Shown here one piece after another: positions 1 to 4,816 of a stretch of 7,540 bases of DNA. Within the stretch, counting starts at the first letter, position 1; the number at the start of each line of letters is the position of its first letter. The notes below the pieces were generated by a model. It ran no database searches and was not told where the DNA came from. It saw only the letters and a program-made list of their open reading frames with translations. Both the position numbers and the translations under genes were made by a program. The stretch comes from Kaiparowitsia sp041742695 (lineage in GTDB: Bacteria > Cyanobacteriota > Cyanobacteriia > Elainellales > Elainellaceae): the NCBI GenBank assembly GCA_041742695.1, contig JBGTOF010000209.1, forward strand, positions 1 to 7,540. Direction: 5' to 3'.

Positions 1-134
1 GCTGGAGCAGGTTCAGTCTGTAATTCAGGTTGTAGTTGGGGAAGTTCAGTTGCAGGTTGGGCGAGCACTGTCGGCGAACCAATTACAGCGCCCGCACTAA
101 ATACAATAAGGCTAAGGATAATGGGCGATCGCAT
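1..134 (-). CDS. Secreted protein with Sec signal peptide, N-terminal 44 codons only (3' end outside window)
   Basis: An ATG (complement of 132-134) follows a good Shine-Dalgarno, GGGAG (complement of 143-147), with 8 bases between. The first 25 residues form a classic Sec signal peptide: short MRSP n-region, hydrophobic h-region (about residues 5-19) and a small-residue c-region ending V-L-A, so cleavage is expected after Ala25. The mature start is a Pro/Gln/Glu-rich linker (QPATELPQLQPELQ), typical of periplasmic or outer-membrane proteins of Gram-negative type. The frame is open to the window edge. A HIP1 octamer (125-132) overlaps codons 1-3. The gene is divergent from the glycosyltransferase and close to exopolysaccharide genes, so an outer-membrane polysaccharide export (Wza/OPX) protein is possible, but no diagnostic domain is visible. 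The existence of the gene is well supported; its function is not known. Confidence 0.78.
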   Translation of the reverse strand, partial: MRSPIILSLIVFSAGAVIGSPTVLAQPATELPQLQPELQTEPAP

Positions 135-1002
135 CAAATTAACTCCCTAATTAGAATCAAGCAAACTTAGAAAATGGTGTAGGCATGTGTAGAAAAAGAT
201 AGCAAAAAGCGGCTGCAGTTAACTAAACAAACCTAATGACTAGATGAAAGATTGAAAGTTCCCGATATTCACCCGTTCTCTTCCTAATCATCTGATAGAT
301 CAAGTCTGTGACTAGACTACAAAAGCTGATTCGATTTTTCAACCCTAACCGTAGCATGTCTTTTCAGCAAATTAGATTGCTATGAACTAGAGACATTACA
401 GCACAATGCCTTGAATACTATCTTGATTAAGACTTGGGCCACAAAAAAATAGACACTTGCCTAAGGAGTGGCTAAGCTTGACTAGATTCTTTCTAGTTTC
501 GGATCAAGCCAGTTAAATAAATTCCTTGAAATACTTACGCGAAAAGGAGTCCAGGCTTTATCCCAGGCATTACCTCCTCCCATATTTAAGAGTGACTTAA
601 ATTCGCCAATGTAGTTTCTACTACAGAAAAATAAGGCCTCTCCTAGAATCAAATCTATGCCTTTAGCTAGACACAAATGTTTAACCAGAAAGTATAGATT
701 TAGCGTAGAAATTGAAAGCTGGCGTATTCCGTTGATCCCAGCCTTCATGCATGTCAAAACAATCAAACAAGTCGCGCAAGATGCCAACACTTTGCCTTGC
801 AAACTTCGTTGTATACCTGAATTATTTCTAGGATTTTATGCTAATTTGTGCTTAGCGAAAAATCATTGCTTGCATCTACAGTGATTCATAAGTGCCCCAT
901 TCATTTCCTGCCTAACAGCTACTCAGCAAGCAATTGAAGTGAATCTATCAAGCTGGTGTCACAAATCACGTTATCCATCATAATCAGGGGTCTAAACGCA
1001 TC
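135..1002. other. AT-rich intergenic stretch without a defensible gene
   Basis: This 868-base gap separates the divergent secreted-protein and glycosyltransferase genes, so it must hold both promoters, but I see no convincing -35/-10 pair for either. A hand count gives about 37% G+C for 601-660, far below the flanking genes. Two overlapping opposite reading frames exist (657-884 plus; 482-802 minus). Neither has a usable ribosome site or a recognisable domain. Small inverted repeats are present: ACTAGA/TCTAGT at 481-486/492-497, nested inside GCTTGA/TCAAGC at 476-481/504-509, and TGTAGT/ACTACA at 610-615/620-625. The region could contain decayed coding sequence, a small RNA or simply spacer. 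Confidence 0.6.
865..934. repeat. Perfect 9-bp inverted repeat upstream of the glycosyltransferase
   Basis: ATTGCTTGC at 865-873 is the exact reverse complement of GCAAGCAAT at 926-934, with 52 bases between. The right arm lies about 70 bases before the GTG start at 1003. It could be a paired regulator site or chance in an AT-rich region. The wide loop makes a terminator unlikely. Confidence 0.3.
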
Positions 1003-2112
1003 GTGAAACTTGCCCTAGTTCATGACTATTTAACACAACGCGGTGGTGCAGAGCGAGTATTTGAGTTGTTGTGCAATCGGTTTCCCGATGCCGACATTTT
1101 TACGTCGCTTTACCAACCCGATCGCACCATCGACTTGGGCGATCGCCCCGTCAACACCACCGCATTGCAAAGCGTTCCCGGCGCTACTAAATACTTTCGA
1201 CTGCTTGCGCCCTTTTACTACCCAGCCTTTCGGGCGCTCGATCTGCAAGACTACGACCTGATCATTAGCAGCACCTCAGCCTTTGCCAAAGCCGTTCGCA
1301 AGCGTCCTGATGCACGGCATATCTGCTTCTGTCACAACGTCACCCGGTTTTTGTGGGATACCAAAACCTACCTGCGCGGCTACAGAGAGTATCAAACCCT
1401 CTATCCCTTTATTCGCAAGGTGTTTGACCACATGAAGCGCGTCGATGTGGAATACGCCCGAGAGCCTGATCTTTACATCGCCAACTCCACCACCGTCGAA
1501 GAGCGCATTCGCCGCATCTACCACCAAGACGCCATCACCATCAATTACCCCATTGACGATCGCCGATTTGTGTTCTCCGATCAAAAAGAAGACTACTTTT
1601 TGGTCTCATCGCGGCTGCTCAGCTACAAGCGCATTGACATTGTGGTCGAAGCCTTCAACTGGTTGGGATGGACGCTGTTGATTACCGGTGACGGCCCCGA
1701 GCGCAAACGACTCGAAGCCAAAGCTTTGGGAAACATCCGCTTTTTGGGCCATGTGAGTGACGAAGAGCGATCGCTCCTCATGGCAAAAGCGCGAGGCATG
1801 ATCGTGGCCGCCCTCGAAGACTACGGTCTGGTGCCCATCGAGGCCAACGTCAGCGGCACGCCGGTCATCTCCTATGGCGCAGGTGGGGTGCTCGATACTC
1901 AAGTACCTGGACTCACGGGGCTGTTCTTCAACCGCCAGACGCCCGATTCAGTCCAGGCAACCCTACTAGAATTCAACAAGTATCAATGGGACTATCATGC
2001 AATCCGTAACCACGCCATTCAGAACTTCACTGAACCCGTGTTTTACCAAGCCATCGATCGCGTGATTGAACAGGTGATGGCAGAGCGGCTTCAAACTGCT
2101 GCCCCGAGGTAA
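1003..2112 (+). CDS. GT4-family glycosyltransferase, WbaZ-like (polysaccharide biosynthesis)
   Basis: This 369-residue GT-B fold enzyme should transfer a sugar from a nucleotide-sugar donor to a lipid-linked polysaccharide precursor at the cytoplasmic face of the inner membrane. The N-terminal acceptor domain opens with KLALVHDYLTQRGGAERV; the GGAERV loop (residues 14-19) is typical of GT4. The C-terminal donor domain shows SSRLLSYKRID (202-212), a GDGPER loop (229-234) and the retaining-enzyme E-x7-E motif as Glu272 and Glu280 in LEDYGLVPIEA, followed by SGTPVISYGAGG. Residues F108-C110-H111-N112 (CFCHNVTRFLWD region) resemble WbaZ-like mannosyltransferases, but the sugar cannot be read from sequence. 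There is no signal peptide or membrane segment. The GTG start is chosen because the family begins right there and AGGGGT (986-991) lies 11 bases upstream. The kinase gene follows on the same strand after 280 bases, which fits one exopolysaccharide locus. Length is normal and I see no damage. Confidence 0.93.
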   Translation: MKLALVHDYLTQRGGAERVFELLCNRFPDADIFTSLYQPDRTIDLGDRPVNTTALQSVPGATKYFRLLAPFYYPAFRALDLQDYDLIISSTSAFAKAVRKRPDARHICFCHNVTRFLWDTKTYLRGYREYQTLYPFIRKVFDHMKRVDVEYAREPDLYIANSTTVEERIRRIYHQDAITINYPIDDRRFVFSDQKEDYFLVSSRLLSYKRIDIVVEAFNWLGWTLLITGDGPERKRLEAKALGNIRFLGHVSDEERSLLMAKARGMIVAALEDYGLVPIEANVSGTPVISYGAGGVLDTQVPGLTGLFFNRQTPDSVQATLLEFNKYQWDYHAIRNHAIQNFTEPVFYQAIDRVIEQVMAERLQTAAPR

Positions 2113-2151
2113 TCCCGATGTAGCAGCGCGTTGATGCTTAGCGTCTCTCAA

Positions 2152-2185
2152 TGGGTTCAACCCAGCATCATCGCCAGGGTATAAC
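2152..2185 (+). promoter_or_regulatory. Candidate promoter for the Wzc-type gene, with a palindrome over the -35
   Basis: TTCAAC (2156-2161) and TATAAC (2180-2185) are separated by 18 bases and resemble a sigma-70-type -35/-10 pair. The -35 sits inside a perfect palindrome, TGGGTT-C-AACCCA (2152-2164), which could be a repressor or activator site. Transcription from here would give a leader of about 200 bases before the GTG at 2393. This is pattern reading only. Confidence 0.33.
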
Positions 2186-2224
2186 TTACTTATATAACCG
2201 TGGATAGCCATGGATCCATCCGAC

Positions 2225-2272
2225 TGTGTGGAACCAGAATGTCGCCTCGTGTGACCCATCCGGTTCCACACA
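2225..2272. repeat. Perfect 11-bp inverted repeat in the leader of the Wzc-type gene
   Basis: TGTGTGGAACC (2225-2235) pairs exactly with GGTTCCACACA (2262-2272) across a 26-base loop. CCATCC occurs just before the left arm (2216-2221) and again just before the right arm (2256-2261), and a 10-bp palindrome ATGGATCCAT lies at 2210-2219. No T-run follows, so it is a poor intrinsic terminator for the glycosyltransferase. It could be an mRNA leader structure, a paired operator or a small repeated element. Confidence 0.5.
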
Positions 2273-2381
2273 CCTCGGTCTCATGCTCATGCGACTTGCG
2301 CTACATCGCCATAGTCCACATCCCCATTTCAGCTTCGATTTAGTACAAGCCTAAGCTTTCTTCGACATAAGGCCCATTTAG

Positions 2382-2389
2382 GGAGGTGA
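2382..2389 (+). promoter_or_regulatory. Very strong Shine-Dalgarno fixing a GTG start
   Basis: GGAGGTGA is a full-length match to the 16S anti-Shine-Dalgarno. GGAGG ends 6 bases before the GTG at 2393, which decides that start over later in-frame candidates. Confidence 0.8.
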
Positions 2390-2392
2390 CTC

Positions 2393-4621
2393 GTGACCCC
2401 ATCCAACTTCACTCCAACCCAAGAGACAGACTTTGGCTATGGCCAACTGCTTGCTGTGTTCTGGCGGAGGCGGTTTTGGTTGGTTGGGCTGTTTAGCCTT
2501 GCGGTGTTGGCAGCAATCCCCCTGACGCTGTTGCAATCGCCCACCTACCGCAGTTCCATGCGCCTCTTGGTAGAGCCCAACTATCGCAGCCGCACGCCGC
2601 GATCGCTCGACGATGAAAACGTTCGTGTTTCTGATCAAGAGCGCGATGTGGACTACGTGACGCAGCTTAACCTAATGCGTAGCTCTCAGTTTATTCAGCA
2701 GGCGGTGAATGCACTGCAAGCAGAATATCCCGAGTTAGAGCTGGCCGATGTTCAAGACAACCTCAGCCTGTCTCAAGTGACTGAAAACCGCACAGAAACC
2801 AAGATCTTTGAATTGGTGTATACGGATAGCGATCCCGTCAAGACGCAGCGGGTGATTGAAGAAATTCAGGCGGTCTATCAGGACTACAACCTAGAGCAGC
2901 AGGAGCAGCGCCTCACCCGGGGGCTAGAGTTTATCGACCAGCAGCTCAACACCACGCGGCAAAGCTTGCGGCAGTCGCAATCCGATTTGCGCGATTTTCG
3001 TCAGGGTCAAAATCTGATCAATCCCCAAGAGCAAGCCACCGCCGTGACGGCAGCGCTCAACCAAACCCTGCAAGAGCGGCAAACCATTCAGGCTCAGTTT
3101 GACAATGCTCAGGCCCGGTTTGCGGGCTTGCAGCAGCAAGTGGCGCTGTCGCCCCAAGCGGCACTGGTGGCCTCGCGCCTGAGCCAGTCTGAGCGCTATC
3201 AGCAACTGTTGAATGAGTTGCAAACCACGGATTTGGAAATTACGGAACAGCAGTTGTTCTTAACGGATGCGGATCCCAATGTGGCCGTGCTGCAAGAAAA
3301 GCGGCAAACCCAGATTAACCTGCTGCGTCAGGAAATGCAGCGGGTGCTCGGGCAAGCTCCGGCAGAGATGAACTTAGAGGGAGACGGCATTTTGCAAGCA
3401 GGGCAGCTGAGCCAAACAGATCTGACGCTCGTGGCTGAGATGGCCAGTGTGCAGGTCGAAATCGGTGGACTCGAGGCCGTCTTGACCAGCCTGACCCAGA
3501 GCGAGCAACAGCTGCGGCAAGAGCTCAATCGTTTTCCTGAACTGATTGCGACCTACGACAGCCTAGAGCCTGAGGTAGAGATTGAACGCGCCACCCTAGA
3601 GCAACTGCTAGAACAGCGGCAGCAGCTTAGCGCAGAACTATCGCGCGGTGGCTTTACGTGGGAAGTGGTGGAGCCGCCCCTGTTGGGCGAAAGGACGGGG
3701 CCGAGCATTCGCCAAAATTTGATGCTGGCCGCGGTGGCGGGTCTATTCCTCGGCGGCATTGCTGCGTTTCTGCGGGAGGGCATGGATACGGTCGTGCATA
3801 CCTCAGATGAGCTGCAAACCCAGTCGCCGCTGCCACTGCTTGGCGTGTTGCCTGCGGTAGAGGTGCCGTTTTCGTCGGCAGCGGGACGCGCTGGGTCACG
3901 GGCGATCGCCCTATCCGTGGGGCAAGCGCTAGAGTGGCAGCCCTTCCGAGAATCGCTAGACCTGATCTACAAAACCATTCAGATGGTGAATCCGGCGGTG
4001 CCGCATCGGTCGCTAATTGTCACCTCAGCCCTGCCGAGCGAGGGCAAGTCAATGCTGACGCTGGGGCTAGCCCTGAGTGCTGCCCGCATGCAGAAGCGCG
4101 TGCTGGTGATTGATACCGATCTCCGGCGTCCCTCGTTGCATCAGCACTGCAATCTGTCTAACCAGAAGGGTCTCTCTACGCTGTTAAACGGCAGCACGCC
4201 AGAGCTGCTCCCCACACCGATTCAGTGGCACAACACGGGCATTGATGTGCTCACCGCTGGCCCCGAGCCGCTCGATCCGGTGTCTCTGTTAGGGTCTGAC
4301 CAGATGAGCCAGCTGATGCAACGCTACACGGCACAGTATGACTTGGTGCTGGTCGATACGCCGCCCATCTTGGGCTTAGCGGATGTGATGCAGGTGGCAA
4401 GCCACTGCGATGCGGTGGTGATGGTGGCTCGCCTCGATCGCATTACCCAAACCGAGCTAATGGATGCTGCCGCAATGCTGCGATCGCTCAATGTGCTAGG
4501 GCTGGTGGCCAATGGGTCTAAGCAATATCCCCGCACCTATGGGCACTATATGGCAGAGCAAAACGGGCATCGGTCGCTGGCGGGTGCAGGCGCACTGCGC
4601 CCCATCGGACGCGATTCGTGA
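2393..4621 (+). CDS. wzc: Wzz/Wzc-type polysaccharide chain-length determinant fused to BY-kinase domain
   Basis: This 742-residue inner-membrane protein should control exopolysaccharide chain length and export and autophosphorylate on tyrosine. In order: short cytoplasmic N-terminus; first membrane helix about residues 28-47; periplasmic Wzz-like region starting PTYRSSMRLLVEP (50-62); long Gln/Glu-rich coiled coil about 165-320, with another about 355-415; a VEPPLLGERTGPS proline motif (426-438) leading into the second membrane helix about 442-460; then the cytoplasmic P-loop kinase. The kinase has Walker A SALPSEGKSM (545-554), Walker A' LVIDTDLRRP (571-580) and Walker B LVLVDTPP (651-658), all three needed by BY-kinases. 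The fused one-chain layout and length resemble cyanobacterial and proteobacterial Wzc rather than split Gram-positive pairs. The tail has only three clustered tyrosines (712, 716, 719), fewer than Escherichia coli Wzc. No Wzb-type phosphatase is in the window. The glycosyltransferase upstream supports an exopolysaccharide role. The symbol marks the family, not proven orthology. Confidence 0.92.
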   Translation: MTPSNFTPTQETDFGYGQLLAVFWRRRFWLVGLFSLAVLAAIPLTLLQSPTYRSSMRLLVEPNYRSRTPRSLDDENVRVSDQERDVDYVTQLNLMRSSQFIQQAVNALQAEYPELELADVQDNLSLSQVTENRTETKIFELVYTDSDPVKTQRVIEEIQAVYQDYNLEQQEQRLTRGLEFIDQQLNTTRQSLRQSQSDLRDFRQGQNLINPQEQATAVTAALNQTLQERQTIQAQFDNAQARFAGLQQQVALSPQAALVASRLSQSERYQQLLNELQTTDLEITEQQLFLTDADPNVAVLQEKRQTQINLLRQEMQRVLGQAPAEMNLEGDGILQAGQLSQTDLTLVAEMASVQVEIGGLEAVLTSLTQSEQQLRQELNRFPELIATYDSLEPEVEIERATLEQLLEQRQQLSAELSRGGFTWEVVEPPLLGERTGPSIRQNLMLAAVAGLFLGGIAAFLREGMDTVVHTSDELQTQSPLPLLGVLPAVEVPFSSAAGRAGSRAIALSVGQALEWQPFRESLDLIYKTIQMVNPAVPHRSLIVTSALPSEGKSMLTLGLALSAARMQKRVLVIDTDLRRPSLHQHCNLSNQKGLSTLLNGSTPELLPTPIQWHNTGIDVLTAGPEPLDPVSLLGSDQMSQLMQRYTAQYDLVLVDTPPILGLADVMQVASHCDAVVMVARLDRITQTELMDAAAMLRSLNVLGLVANGSKQYPRTYGHYMAEQNGHRSLAGAGALRPIGRDS

Positions 4622-4631
4622 TCGTGGAGCC

Positions 4632-4656
4632 GTTGCTCATACATGGGCTGAGCAAC
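4632..4656 (+). repeat. 8-bp inverted repeat just after the Wzc-type stop
   Basis: GTTGCTCA (4632-4639) pairs with TGAGCAAC (4649-4656) around a 9-base loop, 10 bases after the stop codon. No T-run follows. With the stronger hairpin 20 bases further on it may form a two-stem 3' end that protects the mRNA. Confidence 0.4.
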
Positions 4657-4675
4657 CTGAAATAGAGTCAGTGAT

Positions 4676-4710
4676 GGCAACCACCTTAGTCTTCGGATTG
4701 AGTGGTTGCC
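4676..4710 (+). terminator. Long hairpin with CTTCGG loop, probable terminator or 3' end of the Wzc-type transcript
   Basis: GGCAACCAC (4676-4684) pairs perfectly with GTGGTTGCC (4702-4710). C4685 is bulged, then 4686-4691 pairs with 4696-4701 (two G-U pairs) and closes on a TTCG loop as C(TTCG)G, the very stable RNA tetraloop. That makes 15 pairs with one bulge. The following bases, CTTAGTTATG, are only weakly T-rich, so termination may be incomplete. The site lies between a stop codon and the next gene's candidate promoter, which fits a unit boundary. Confidence 0.62.
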
Positions 4711-4762
4711 CTTAGTTATGAGTAGAGGCTTAGGCGGCGTTATTTTGGGTCTTCTGCCAGAT

Positions 4763-4785
4763 TTGCCGGGGCAAGAGGCTATAAC
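4763..4785 (+). promoter_or_regulatory. Candidate -10 element and small palindrome upstream of the Roco gene
   Basis: TATAAC (4780-4785) lies 32 bases before the ATG at 4817 and could be a -10 box. No good -35 is seen at the usual spacing. In its place is a palindrome TTGCC-GG-GGCAA (4763-4774), a possible activator or repressor site. A promoter lacking a -35 and helped by an activator would fit. Weak evidence. Confidence 0.3.
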
Positions 4786-4816
4786 AGAGGCATCGGAAAA
4801 ACGCAGGTGAGAGCAC

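Noticed and set aside
241..720. ATTGAAAG-like motifs (251-258, 711-718) resembling the end of some CRISPR repeats.
   Set aside because: Only two scattered copies with no constant repeat or spacer spacing.
657..884. A 75-codon plus-strand frame in the AT-rich gap.
   Set aside because: No Shine-Dalgarno before the ATG, no recognisable domain, and it overlaps an opposite frame of similar quality.
2225..2272. The 11-bp inverted repeat considered as insertion-sequence ends or a terminator.
   Set aside because: Only 26 bases lie between the arms, so there is no room for a transposase, no target duplication is evident, and there is no T-run.
3654..3899. Minus-strand frame inside the Wzc-type gene, one of several antisense frames in the large genes.
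   Set aside because: Shadow frame in GC-rich coding sequence; composition is Pro/Arg/Ala-rich as expected from antisense translation, with no start signal.
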